Notes: generated by a model not told the origin, from the sequence alone. Counted from the first letter of the stretch, positions 24,343 to 32,582 are shown. The stretch: 38,334 nt of DNA from JBEPVZ01 sp041690695 (GCA_041690695.1 JBEPVZ010000007.1:1-38334), one strand, 5' to 3'. Numbers and translations: made by a program.

Positions 24343-24963
24343 TCATTTTAAGTTTTTCCAATATTGACTCGCAATTGGTTTTGGATTTAGCGAATAAGTA
24401 TTTTTATACTTTTTACTACCCAATATGGCACTACCATAAGAATTTTCGGCCTCCGATGTCAAGACTAAAAATCTAATCTGACCTATCGGAATATTTGGGT
24501 AAATTCGGAGCGGTTGTTCAGTTAAATTAGTAATTTCTAATGTGACATGACCAACAAAACCTGGATCAATAAAGCCAGCGGTGGAATGGATAACTAAACC
24601 CAGTCTACCGAGACTGCTTTTACCATCAACACTGGCACAGAGTTGCTTAGGAAGCTTTAACCACTCTGATGTCGCTCCCAGCAAAAATTCACGAGGATGT
24701 AAGACAAAACCCGATTTAGGAATCTCGACATATTCAACAAATTGATCAGCTGGTTCTTTTAAATCCATAATCGGGTTGCCTTTCCGAACTCTTGGAAAGA
24801 TCAAAATTGTTGGAGCTAGATGAAGATCAATTGAAGAGGGTTGAATATTAAGCGGAAACGGTGACTCAATCTCAAAATATTTAGCTTCCAAAGCTACTTT
24901 AATATCTCGATCAGATAAAGTTGCCCCACCATGGGTTAAAAATGGTAAATTGGACTTTGTCAT
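24343..24963 (-). CDS. dcd: dCTP deaminase
   Basis: The sequence has QPSSIDLHL (41-49), GKSSLGRLG (114-122) and GFIDPGFVGHVTLEITN (130-146) with the catalytic Glu of the family (Glu143), plus PIGQIRF. It deaminates dCTP to dUTP, the entry into thymidylate synthesis. The frame allows GTG 24969, overlapping the previous stop as GTGA, or ATG 24963, 2 nt after it; I chose the ATG. It could also be of the bifunctional type that makes dUMP directly. Length (206 aa) is near E. coli Dcd (193 aa). Confidence 0.9.
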   Translation of the reverse strand: MTKSNLPFLTHGGATLSDRDIKVALEAKYFEIESPFPLNIQPSSIDLHLAPTILIFPRVRKGNPIMDLKEPADQFVEYVEIPKSGFVLHPREFLLGATSEWLKLPKQLCASVDGKSSLGRLGLVIHSTAGFIDPGFVGHVTLEITNLTEQPLRIYPNIPIGQIRFLVLTSEAENSYGSAILGSKKYKNTYSLNPKPIASQYWKNLK

Positions 24964-24965
24964 GA

Positions 24966-25577
24966 TCACGAAATTGGCGCTCTCAAATCTGAAAAGTGTT
25001 GGAGAGATTGATGTTCAATCGCTACCATCCAAAGATACCACCCAGCTGGGATATCTATTCCTCTAATAATATGCCATTTATGATCTTTTGTGCCCTCAAG
25101 TTTTTTTAAAATTTCAGGCTTAGGCTGTTTAGGAAACTGCCGAGATAACTCTTTGGCACTATATAGCGCCTGAGATTGAAGTAAAGTCCAAGGGCTTCTC
25201 CTAGAAGTTTTTACAATAGATTTATTCAACTGATCAACTTTGCTGGGATTAGCTTTGTAAAAGTCAAAGGGATCTACACTCTCATAACCCATCCGAAGTA
25301 ATAACTGACTGATTTGATCGGAATCAGGGCTCTTAAAAGCCTCCGTTGCTTTTTCTTGCCAGCTTTTAATATGCGCGACCACATCGCGTCGGTGCCAACC
25401 TCCCGGAACAGGTTCGGCCGCTTGCTCAGAAGTCATCTGGTGAATAAACGGTAAATGAAGTGCCAGAGACTCATCATGGTGTTGTCGCAGTTTCCGGTAA
25501 CGATCCGGAAGACATGTTATTTGACCAGCTTCAGCCAGATCACCATACCAACCAACTGCCTGTTCAAAGTCAAGCAT
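24966..25577 (-). CDS. DinB-like / ClbS-DfsB-type four-helix-bundle protein
   Basis: The 203-aa protein has the DinB-superfamily layout of three spaced histidines: one near the N-terminal helix (HHDES, ~33), one in GGWHRRDVVAHIKSWQ (~69), typical of this fold, and one in the last helix (AIEHQSLQHF). Such proteins bind a metal and include thiol transferases, DNA-damage-induced proteins and DUF1706/ClbS proteins. The biochemical role is unknown. It sits inside the pyrimidine deoxynucleotide operon, overlapping pyrG by 8 bp before and dcd after, which is unusual and suggests a link to nucleotide metabolism. Confidence 0.6.
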   Translation of the reverse strand: MLDFEQAVGWYGDLAEAGQITCLPDRYRKLRQHHDESLALHLPFIHQMTSEQAAEPVPGGWHRRDVVAHIKSWQEKATEAFKSPDSDQISQLLLRMGYESVDPFDFYKANPSKVDQLNKSIVKTSRRSPWTLLQSQALYSAKELSRQFPKQPKPEILKKLEGTKDHKWHIIRGIDIPAGWYLWMVAIEHQSLQHFSDLRAPIS

Positions 25578-27186
25578 TGGAAACCTCTTTAGCTGCTTTT
25601 AAAAACCCAACAAATAAGGGATGTGGTGCTAAGGGTCGAGATTTTAATTCCGGATGAAATTGCGTGGCGATAAAAAATGGATGGGTCGGAATCTCAATAA
25701 TCTCAGCCAATTTACCATCTGGTGAAGTTCCAGAAAATATTAAACCTTTCTTTTCGAGTTGTTTACGATATTCGTTATTAACTTCGTAGCGATGGCGGTG
25801 ACGCTCTGAAACTTTTGATTTACCATATAATTTTCGGACCAGACTACCTGCTGTGAGGACGGAATCCCAAGCACCCAATCGCATCGTGCCACCATAATCT
25901 TGTTTTAATAACTTTTTAGCTTGGTCCGGCATGATATGGATAACGGGGTGAGTAGTTTTAGGATCAACTTCGGTGGTATGAGCATCTTTCCAACCTAAAA
26001 CATTGCGGGCATATTCAATGACCGCCATATGCAAGCCATAACACAAGCCTAGATAAGGAATATTATTTTCGCGGCAATACTGAGCAGTCACGATCTTACC
26101 TTCAACGTCCCTTGAACCAAACCCACCTGGCACAATAATTCCTTGATAAGTCTTTAATTGCTCGGGATTTTCTAAAACTTTAGCAGCATCCAGCCAATCA
26201 ACTTGGGGTTTAACTTTTAAGATCGCACCTGCATGTTTTAGCGCTTCAATGACTGAGATATATGAATCAGTTAAAACTCCGGTTCCTGAAGCAAAATATT
26301 TACCAACAATCCCGATTCGAACCTGTTCGGTACTATTTTCCACATTATCCACAAACTGTTGCCAATCTTTTAATTGACCGTTTTTATGAAATTTTAATTT
26401 GAGCTTTCCTAAAATACGCTCGGTTAAGTTAGCCTCGGCAAAATTAAGCGGGATATGATAAATATTGGCAACGTCAGGAGCCGGGATAATATCATCCTCC
26501 TCAAGTCCGGTATTAAAAGCTAATCGTTTTCGACGAGGTTTATCAATCGTTTCTTCAGAGCGAGCAAGTAAAATGTCCGGCTGAATACCGACAGAATGCA
26601 GATCTCGGACCGACATCTGGGCTGGTTTACTCTTCATCTCTCCGACCGAGGGTGGGATTGGTAAATAAGTAATGTGAATATGGATGACATCGTCATGAGC
26701 TTTTAACTTAAGCAACCGATTAGCTTCCAGAAAAAGCATATTTTGATACTCCCCAGCCGTTCCACCAATTTCAACTAATGTAATCTCGGCATTACGATCC
26801 CGACCAGCTAGTTTAATCCGATCAATAATCTCTTGAGTAACGTTATGAATATCAACATAATCACCGTCATATTCGAGATTACGCTCCTTTTGGATAACTG
26901 ACAGATAAATACTGCCTTGGGTCGCAATATTCGTTGAATTTAAATCTTCGTTTAAAAATCTCTCGTAATGACCTAAATCTTGGTCAGTCTCACGGCCATC
27001 ATCTAAGACAAAGGTCTCGCCATGAGCTAGTGGATTCATCGTCCCGGCATCAACATTTAAGTATGGATCCATCTTTAAGACGGCGACTTTGAAACCGGCA
27101 GATTTTAGGAGAAGAGCAATCGAGGCAGAAGCAATGCCTTTACCAATCCCGGAGATAACACCACCCGACACAAAGATATATTTCAT
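25570..27186 (-). CDS. pyrG: CTP synthase
   Basis: The 538-aa enzyme has the synthase domain (KYIFVSGGVISGIGKG start, DPYLNVDAGTM, EIGGT with the Mg ligand Glu139) and a C-terminal glutamine amidotransferase with the nucleophile Cys382 (GLCYGLH) and the FHPE His/Glu. The usual GDIE after EIGGT is GEYQN, a form I associate with CPR and some archaeal enzymes. It makes CTP from UTP and glutamine. It heads the operon leading to dcd, the dUTPase-like gene, tmk and the ThyX-like gene. Confidence 0.97.
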   Translation of the reverse strand: MKYIFVSGGVISGIGKGIASASIALLLKSAGFKVAVLKMDPYLNVDAGTMNPLAHGETFVLDDGRETDQDLGHYERFLNEDLNSTNIATQGSIYLSVIQKERNLEYDGDYVDIHNVTQEIIDRIKLAGRDRNAEITLVEIGGTAGEYQNMLFLEANRLLKLKAHDDVIHIHITYLPIPPSVGEMKSKPAQMSVRDLHSVGIQPDILLARSEETIDKPRRKRLAFNTGLEEDDIIPAPDVANIYHIPLNFAEANLTERILGKLKLKFHKNGQLKDWQQFVDNVENSTEQVRIGIVGKYFASGTGVLTDSYISVIEALKHAGAILKVKPQVDWLDAAKVLENPEQLKTYQGIIVPGGFGSRDVEGKIVTAQYCRENNIPYLGLCYGLHMAVIEYARNVLGWKDAHTTEVDPKTTHPVIHIMPDQAKKLLKQDYGGTMRLGAWDSVLTAGSLVRKLYGKSKVSERHRHRYEVNNEYRKQLEKKGLIFSGTSPDGKLAEIIEIPTHPFFIATQFHPELKSRPLAPHPLFVGFLKAAKEVSNA

Positions 27187-27204
27187 TTAACGATTTCGGA
27201 TCTA

Positions 27205-27234
27205 AATATATAATGATCAATTAGAAAATCACAA
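27205..27234 (-). promoter_or_regulatory. Possible promoter of the pyrG-thyX operon
   Basis: On the minus strand: TTGTGA (27234-27229), 18 bp, TATATT (27210-27205), then 18 nt to ATG 27186. The region is AT-rich, so other boxes are possible. Confidence 0.4.
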
Positions 27235-27249
27235 GTACCAAAAACTAGA

Positions 27250-29256
27250 TCACTTTGGTTTTGTCCAGGAAGCAAAATCACATTTGGGGTAATTTTTACA
27301 GCCATAAAAAGTTCGGCCTTTTTTAGTTCGACGAGCCACCACATCCCCACCATCTTTCGGACATTTAGTGGCTAAAATCTCCTCAATACTCTCAGTATGC
27401 TTACAATCTGGGAAACCACTGCAAGCTAAAAACTTACCAAATTTACCTTGTCTAACGACTAAGAATTTGCCACATTCTGAACAAACTTTATCAGTCACTT
27501 CAACTTCTAATTTAACTTTCTCCGCGGTATCCTCAGTTGCTTCAACCGTTTTTTGAAACGGTCCATAAAATTCAGATAAAGTTTCTTTCCATGGCCGCTC
27601 ACCAAGCGCGATCTGATCAAGTTGATCTTCCATCTGAGCCGTAAATTCATAATCAAAAACCGCCGGAAAATGTTCAATTAAAAAGTCACTAACGACTCGA
27701 CCAAGAGCGGAAGGTTTAAATTTTTTATCGATCTTTTCAACATAAAATCGATCTTGAATGGTTGATAAAGTTGGTGCGTAAGTTGAAGGTCGACCAATCC
27801 CAAGATCTTCTAGTTTTTTGATTAACGAGCTCTCGGTATAACGAGGCGGTGGCTGAGTAAAATGCTGCTCTGGTAAGAGTTCAATAAGCTTTAAAGTTTG
27901 ACCCTCTGCTAAATTCTTTGGCAATGATTGATTTTTAGAAGGGTCCTCTGATTCTTCCTCCGATAACTCTTTAATTCCATAAACTCTGAGCCAGCCATCA
28001 AACTTCAGAACCGTCCCAACTGCCCGAAGAGTATAGAATCCTTCGGCTCCCTGTGCTTGCTCAGGATCTCGGCCTATCGCCTCGACGTCAACACTAGTTT
28101 GATCAAAAATAGCCTCATTAACTTGTGAGGCGATCAGCCTTTTCCAGATTAAATCATAAAGCCTGACATGATCACGGGTTAAACCTTCAAATTTAATTTT
28201 GTCGGCGACTTTATCAACCTCAGTTGGCCGAATAGCTTCATGAGCTTCCTGACTATTTTTTGAGGAAGCTTTAAAAGTTCGAGCAACTTTCGGAAGATAA
28301 TCTTGACCATAATTTTTAGCAATATATTCTCGGCTTGCCGTTAAGGCGACCGCTGCAATATTAACCGAATCAGTTCTCATATAAGTGATCAATCCATGTT
28401 CATACAGGTTTTGAGCTAAAGACATGGTTTTTTTAGCCGTGAAACGGAGTTTATTACCGGCCGTTTGTTGAAGAGTTGAAGTCGTAAATGGCGGGACGGG
28501 ATAACGTCTAACCTCTTTTTTGGTAACTTTATTGACCTGATAGGTTGATGATTGAAGGGCTTTTAGGTGACCATCAGCTTCAGTTTTGTTATTAATAACT
28601 AGTTTTTGACCCGATAGTTCAATAACTTGAGCCCTGAAGCGAGCTTCAGCAGCATCTAAGTCAGCCTCGATACTCCAATATTCAACGGCCTTAAAGGCTT
28701 CAATCTCTTTTTCCCGTTCGACAACCAGTCTGAGAGCAACAGTTTGAACTCGGCCAGCTGATAATCCGCTCTTAACTTTCTTCCATAGCACTGGCGACAA
28801 TTTATATCCAACAATACGATCTAAGACCCTCCTGGCTTGCTGAGCGTCAACGAGTTTTGAATCAATCTCACGAGGATTTTTAAAAGCCTCTTTAATGGCA
28901 TCTGGGGTTATCTCATGAAAGGTCACCCGATGAAGTGTCCCCTTCGTTTTACCCTTATTGTCGTTTAAAATATTGGCAATATGCCAAGAAATCGCTTCAC
29001 CTTCCCGATCAGGATCTGTTGCCAACCAGATATCTTTGACTCCTTCAGAGAGCTTTTTTAATTCGGTGACCCGCTTTTGTTTATCTTTAGGAATAATGTA
29101 TTGGGGTTCAAAGTTATGATCAACATCGACACCAAGTTTACTCTTTGGCAGGTCACGCAGATGCCCCATAGAGGCTTCAATTCGATATTTTGAACCCAAG
29201 AACTTTGATAAAGTCCTGGCTTTAGTTGGCGATTCAACAATGACTAAATTTTGCAT
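27250..29256 (-). CDS. topA: DNA topoisomerase I
   Basis: The 668-aa type IA topoisomerase has the Toprim domain (IVESPTKA at 6-13, DPDREGE at 81-87), the active-site Tyr292 in GLITYMRTDS, and two C-terminal zinc ribbons (CSECGK...FPDCKH and CPKDGG...YPKCDF). The second has its first pair changed to CPKD. It relaxes negative supercoils. It ends 63 bp before the pyrG ATG. Upstream, 134 bp hold a heptamer array and no gene. Confidence 0.97.
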   Translation of the reverse strand: MQNLVIVESPTKARTLSKFLGSKYRIEASMGHLRDLPKSKLGVDVDHNFEPQYIIPKDKQKRVTELKKLSEGVKDIWLATDPDREGEAISWHIANILNDNKGKTKGTLHRVTFHEITPDAIKEAFKNPREIDSKLVDAQQARRVLDRIVGYKLSPVLWKKVKSGLSAGRVQTVALRLVVEREKEIEAFKAVEYWSIEADLDAAEARFRAQVIELSGQKLVINNKTEADGHLKALQSSTYQVNKVTKKEVRRYPVPPFTTSTLQQTAGNKLRFTAKKTMSLAQNLYEHGLITYMRTDSVNIAAVALTASREYIAKNYGQDYLPKVARTFKASSKNSQEAHEAIRPTEVDKVADKIKFEGLTRDHVRLYDLIWKRLIASQVNEAIFDQTSVDVEAIGRDPEQAQGAEGFYTLRAVGTVLKFDGWLRVYGIKELSEEESEDPSKNQSLPKNLAEGQTLKLIELLPEQHFTQPPPRYTESSLIKKLEDLGIGRPSTYAPTLSTIQDRFYVEKIDKKFKPSALGRVVSDFLIEHFPAVFDYEFTAQMEDQLDQIALGERPWKETLSEFYGPFQKTVEATEDTAEKVKLEVEVTDKVCSECGKFLVVRQGKFGKFLACSGFPDCKHTESIEEILATKCPKDGGDVVARRTKKGRTFYGCKNYPKCDFASWTKPK

Positions 29257-29285
29257 AAAGGTCCTAATAGGTTATAGGAATAATA

Positions 29286-29313
29286 ACCAAGAAACAAGTT
29301 ACAAGAAACAAAC
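29286..29313. repeat. Degenerate 7-bp tandem repeat upstream of topA
   Basis: Four successive heptamers: CCAAGAA, ACAAGTT, ACAAGAA, ACAAACA. The 29257-29390 gap otherwise holds a possible weak -10 for topA (TATAAC on the minus strand, 29276-29271) and a CCCGCGGG palindrome at 29364-29371. See the matching arrays at 33841-33875 and 34964-35059. Confidence 0.6.
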
Positions 29314-29390
29314 AAGCACAAAAATGAATGTTTTAAAATTGAAAAATTGAATATTATTTATCTCCCGCGGGACCTTTGGTCTTGTATCTT

Positions 29391-29783
29391 CTAGTGGATT
29401 CTGACTAATTTCCCATTAATATCTAATTCAATAAAATGCCTGGCTCGTCCCTCGATATAAGCTGGGCATTCATTACCCGGAAGGTCATCGACCAACTGGC
29501 GAGGATTATGGACAAGATCAGCCACCCAATTAGGCTCAAGATCATTTGTTAAGCAAGGTCCTTTAGAAAAATCGATACCAGCTTTCTTTTGTTCAACAAA
29601 TAAGGCCTGGGCTTTCTTAAGAGCCTGATCGATCTCTGGAGTTTGGCCAAACTTATAGCTATCACCTGTCTGATCATAAGGATTATGGTGGAGGTTGGGT
29701 AAAATAATAATCGCGGAAACGACGAGAATGGTTGACATACTTATTAGAAAAAGCTTCAATCTATAATTCATCGTTAATGTCAT
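29391..29783 (-). CDS. Membrane-anchored extracytoplasmic protein of unknown function
   Basis: The 130-aa protein starts with a basic stretch and one hydrophobic helix (about residues 10-30), then a polar domain outside the membrane. Two cysteines, in GPCLTND and GNECPAY, could form a disulfide. The C-terminal part (RARHFIELDINGKLVRIH) looks like a small beta fold. I recall similar proteins with a GPCLxN...HNPR...C...HF.ELD pattern in CPR genomes, with no known function. ATG 29771 (MNYRLKLF) is an alternative start and would fit a weak -10 TAACAT at 29787-29782. It is divergent from the 55-aa gene. Confidence 0.7.
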   Translation of the reverse strand: MTLTMNYRLKLFLISMSTILVVSAIIILPNLHHNPYDQTGDSYKFGQTPEIDQALKKAQALFVEQKKAGIDFSKGPCLTNDLEPNWVADLVHNPRQLVDDLPGNECPAYIEGRARHFIELDINGKLVRIH

Positions 29784-29791
29784 GTTACACT
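29783..29791 (+). promoter_or_regulatory. Extended -10 promoter of the 55-aa membrane protein (leaderless)
   Basis: The plus strand reads TGT-TACACT (29783-29791), ending 6 nt before ATG 29798. The spacing is the same as at ybaB and mreC. It lies within the start region of the divergent 29391-29783 gene. Confidence 0.5.
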
Positions 29792-29797
29792 AAAGTC

Positions 29798-29965
29798 ATG
29801 TCACTGAAAAGTCTAATCTGGCTTGGCATGTTAATTGGCTCAACCTTAGGTGGGCTCGTTCCAAGTCTATTTGGAGCTGGAATCCTATCTTATTGGGGAG
29901 TTTTAACGAGTGGGATTGGGGCAATCGCTGGAATCTACCTAGCCATTAAAATTAGTGGTGACTAG
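29798..29965 (+). CDS. 55-aa two-helix membrane protein (AtpZ/AtpI-like appearance)
   Basis: Starting at ATG 29798 (MSLKSLIWLGML), the product has 55 residues with two hydrophobic segments (about 4-27 and 30-51) joined by a short Gly-rich turn. Longer in-frame starts (29732) would run through the divergent gene and are not supported; the promoter at 29783-29791 fits the short form. The Gly-rich helices (GSTLGGLVPSLFG, GAIAGIYLAI) look like those of small Gly-zipper proteins such as AtpZ/AtpI, but that is only a resemblance. It is 35 bp upstream of the DnaA-domain gene. Confidence 0.6.
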   Translation: MSLKSLIWLGMLIGSTLGGLVPSLFGAGILSYWGVLTSGIGAIAGIYLAIKISGD

Positions 29966-29982
29966 TCAAGTAATTTTGGTTC

Positions 29983-29991
29983 TGTTAGAAT
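29983..29991 (+). promoter_or_regulatory. Extended -10 promoter of the DnaA-domain gene
   Basis: The plus strand reads TGT-TAGAAT (29983-29991), 9 nt before ATG 30001. The predicted leader is 0-4 nt. Confidence 0.55.
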
Positions 29992-30000
29992 CGCATCCAC

Positions 30001-30447
30001 ATGCGAGCCGAAAAAATTAGAGAGATTGAGGAATTGACTATCGCTGAACGGGCTGAGAGTCTTCCTATATTAGAAGTCATCTGTGACAAATGCTCAATTA
30101 CTGTTCCTCAATTATTTGCCAGCACCAAGTTTGCGCAGGAGGTTACAGGCCGCATAGTTACAGTCCGTATCTTTCAGAAACAAGGTTTTGGCCCAGTTAA
30201 AATTGGCCGAATCATTAATAGAGATCACACCACAGTCATGCACCATCAAGATGTTTTTCAGAGGCTTTGGAGCGCATATGACCAAGAAGAACCCGAAGAT
30301 GAAGCGAGCCAAGCACATAAGATCTACTTACGTAGCCTTCAAATAATTCCAGTTTATCTCGTTACCCGAAAAGAACTTATCATCCAGAATCTAATTGCTC
30401 CACCGCGTGGAAAACAGAGACTAGAGACAATATCTCCCCTGGCCTAA
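30001..30447 (+). CDS. Orphan DnaA domain IV protein (DnaA-box-binding fold without AAA+ domain)
   Basis: Residues ~22-91 match the C-terminal DNA-binding domain of DnaA: an ILEVICDKCSITVPQLF helix, Arg51 where DnaA has its minor-groove Arg, a KIGRII helix, and RDHTTVMHH (74-82), the DnaA signature that reads the box in the major groove. There is no AAA+ part: the protein is only 148 aa, with an acidic bridge (~93-103) and a C-terminal helical, then basic tail. It could compete with DnaA or act as a regulator at DnaA boxes. Its 3' end overlaps the end of the dprA remnant by 27 bp on the other strand. Confidence 0.82.
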   Translation: MRAEKIREIEELTIAERAESLPILEVICDKCSITVPQLFASTKFAQEVTGRIVTVRIFQKQGFGPVKIGRIINRDHTTVMHHQDVFQRLWSAYDQEEPEDEASQAHKIYLRSLQIIPVYLVTRKELIIQNLIAPPRGKQRLETISPLA

Positions 30448-30699
30448 GTTTTGAACCACTCCCATAATTTCAAGCTTAATTAATATTCCTGAAATCTGAT
30501 CAGCCGGTTTTTTAAGTTCTCGACGGGTAGTCACCAACTTATCGAAAACTCGACCTGATAAACTAGCTTTAATTAACTCTTTAGATTGAGCTTTCCAAAT
30601 AAGTTTTGGGTCTTTAAAAGTTTGCAGCAAAATTTTTAGCTTAACCAAGCCAAGTCATTCAACACTATGAAGTGCTACTAAATATGCAGAATTAAACAT
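30421..30699 (-). pseudogene. dprA: dprA remnant: premature stop and loss of the central Rossmann domain
   Basis: From ATG 30699 the frame reads MFNSAYLVALHSVE, then TGA, then LGLVKLKILLQTF...SKELIKASL, the N-terminal helical domain of DprA (LLxxFxSPxxxW pattern). It then jumps directly from TTRRELKK to PADQISGILIKLEIMG and GQGRY, the C-terminal winged helix of DprA. The central ~200-residue Rossmann domain that binds ssDNA and loads RecA is missing. A 75-aa product from TTG 30648 is possible. It starts 20 bp after mrdA. Either a decayed gene or a new small protein made of the two ends. Confidence 0.75.
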
Positions 30700-30719
30700 G
30701 TGATGCCCAACTACCAACC

Positions 30720-32582
30720 TTATTCTCCCAAACTTTTTCCACTGTCTGTTGCAATATCGTTAGTGTCCTTAATCAAATGAGCTTTATCCGGCGAAAAGTA
30801 GTATCGATAGAGCTCTTTAATAACCGGCGCGGCGACATTTGAGCCTTCTCCACCTCCTTCAACTAAAACCGTGGCCGCAATTTGGGGATGGTCAGCTGGT
30901 GCATAAGAGGTATACCAGGCATGAGTTTTATCTTCATTTCCAAACTCGGCGGTGCCAGTTTTACCAGCCGTTGGGATTGGAAAAGTAAATAATGGCCACG
31001 CCGTCCCTCCAAATTTGGGAACCAAATCAAGACCTTGTTGAACGACTTGAATTTGTTGGCTTGTAACCTTAGCAATTGAGCTAGATTTAAATTCAAACTG
31101 TTTAACTAAACTGCCATCGGCATTAGTAATCTTACTCGCTAAATGCAGCGGAAAAGATTGGCCATTGGCCGCAATAATTGAGGTCATATTTAAAATTTGA
31201 ATTGGGGTAACTAAGGTGTAGCCTTGACCGATGGCCATATGCAAAGTATCACCCGGATACCAAACTACTCCAATGTTTTTAGCTTTCCAAGCATCATCGG
31301 GTATATCACCGGAAACTTCACCCGGTAAATCAATTCCAACTGGCTTTCCAAAGCCCATACTCCGGGCGGTGGTCGCTATCTGATTCTCTCCAACTATCTC
31401 TCCTAAGTTATAAAAATAGGTATCATTTGAGCGTTGAAGAGCCTTAACTAAATCAACTGGGCCTTCAGTTCGACCGTATTGGGTAAAGTACCAATTAGTA
31501 AATTGGTAAGGTCCAAGCGAGGTGACCCCGTTATCTTGAATAATTGTTTCAGGGGTGATCTTACCCGATTCAAGTCCAGCTAAACTGGAGACAATTTTAA
31601 AAGTCGAACCAGGCGGATAAGTGCCCGCAATAGCCCGATCTAAAAAGGGAAAATTACCTGCTTGTAAAGACTCAGTCAACTTGCCTGGATCAAAACTGGG
31701 AAGAGAAACTAATGCCAAAATTTGGCCATTATTAGGATCAGAAACCATTGCCGTGCCACAACAGCTTTTATTTTTAACTAAAGCATCTGACAGCTGTTTA
31801 TAAGCTTGCTCCTCGAGATTGGCATCAATTGTTAAATAAAGATCTTGACCGGAAATCGGATCAGTTTTTGTTAAAGTTCGAATAGTTTTACCTTCAGCAT
31901 CAACTTCAATGACTTCTCCACCATCGATCCCTCTTAATATTTTTTCATAAGTTTGTTCAATACCTCCTCGGCCAATCTGGTCACCCACCCGATAGTTAGC
32001 AAACTGAGAGCTACGTAGCTCGTCTGGGGCGATCTCACCCATGTAACCTAAAATGTGCGCGGTCACACTAGCCATTGGGTAAGCTCTTAAACTATCAATT
32101 TCTAAGTCTTTAAATTGAGGTGAATTATCAGCTTCCATCTTTAAAGCTTGATCACGACTAATTAATTGAGTATGGATTGCCCCGCTACCATCAGTTTGGG
32201 TTAATCTAAAACCCGGCTCGTTTTGAGCCAAGATTTTACCATTTCGATCGTAAATAACTCCTCTTGGCGCATGAATAATTCGGACTTTAACTCGATTTGA
32301 ATCAGCTAACTCCCGATACGTTTTACCTTCAATAACTTGAAGATGAAAAAGTCTTAAAAAAAGTCCAAAAAAAGTTACTAAAAAGATTAGTAATAAGAAC
32401 GCCCGTCGCCAACTCGATAGAAAGCTGGTTATAAATTGATTATTAAATCCATAAAGTAAGCTGTCATCCCAGCTATCTTGTTTAAGTGAACCATTTTTAT
32501 GAACCCGTGATCCAGGCTTTACCCGACCAATCGTTTCGGCAAAAACCGGTCCAAGACGTCTTTTGAGTGATCGTTTTATCAT
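30720..32582 (-). CDS. mrdA: Penicillin-binding protein 2 (peptidoglycan transpeptidase)
   Basis: The 620-aa class B PBP has a ~57-residue cytoplasmic tail, one membrane helix (61-79), a dimerisation domain with RGVIYDRNG (107-115), and the transpeptidase domain with S326-TFK, SND (385-387) and KTG (541-543). It cross-links side-wall peptidoglycan in the rod complex with MreB/C/D and RodA. Its start overlaps mreD as TAATG. No rodA is seen next to it in this window; the dprA remnant follows instead. Confidence 0.96.
   Translation of the reverse strand: MIKRSLKRRLGPVFAETIGRVKPGSRVHKNGSLKQDSWDDSLLYGFNNQFITSFLSSWRRAFLLLIFLVTFFGLFLRLFHLQVIEGKTYRELADSNRVKVRIIHAPRGVIYDRNGKILAQNEPGFRLTQTDGSGAIHTQLISRDQALKMEADNSPQFKDLEIDSLRAYPMASVTAHILGYMGEIAPDELRSSQFANYRVGDQIGRGGIEQTYEKILRGIDGGEVIEVDAEGKTIRTLTKTDPISGQDLYLTIDANLEEQAYKQLSDALVKNKSCCGTAMVSDPNNGQILALVSLPSFDPGKLTESLQAGNFPFLDRAIAGTYPPGSTFKIVSSLAGLESGKITPETIIQDNGVTSLGPYQFTNWYFTQYGRTEGPVDLVKALQRSNDTYFYNLGEIVGENQIATTARSMGFGKPVGIDLPGEVSGDIPDDAWKAKNIGVVWYPGDTLHMAIGQGYTLVTPIQILNMTSIIAANGQSFPLHLASKITNADGSLVKQFEFKSSSIAKVTSQQIQVVQQGLDLVPKFGGTAWPLFTFPIPTAGKTGTAEFGNEDKTHAWYTSYAPADHPQIAATVLVEGGGEGSNVAAPVIKELYRYYFSPDKAHLIKDTNDIATDSGKSLGE

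Noticed and set aside
29362..29380. T-box-like GGTCCCGCGG sequence upstream of topA.
   Set aside because: It lacks the AGGGTGG part, sits over 100 nt from topA without T-box stems, and topA is not an amino acid or synthetase gene.
29732..29797. Longer version of the 55-aa membrane protein starting at 29732.
   Set aside because: It would cover the start of the divergent gene, and the promoter at 29783-29791 lies inside it; the short form has a better start.
30640..30699. UGA recoded as glycine (as in Absconditabacteria/Gracilibacteria), which would rescue the dprA start.
   Set aside because: TGA is the normal stop of several genes here (PAP2, DinB-like gene, ligase gene, ybeY), and the central dprA domain would still be missing.
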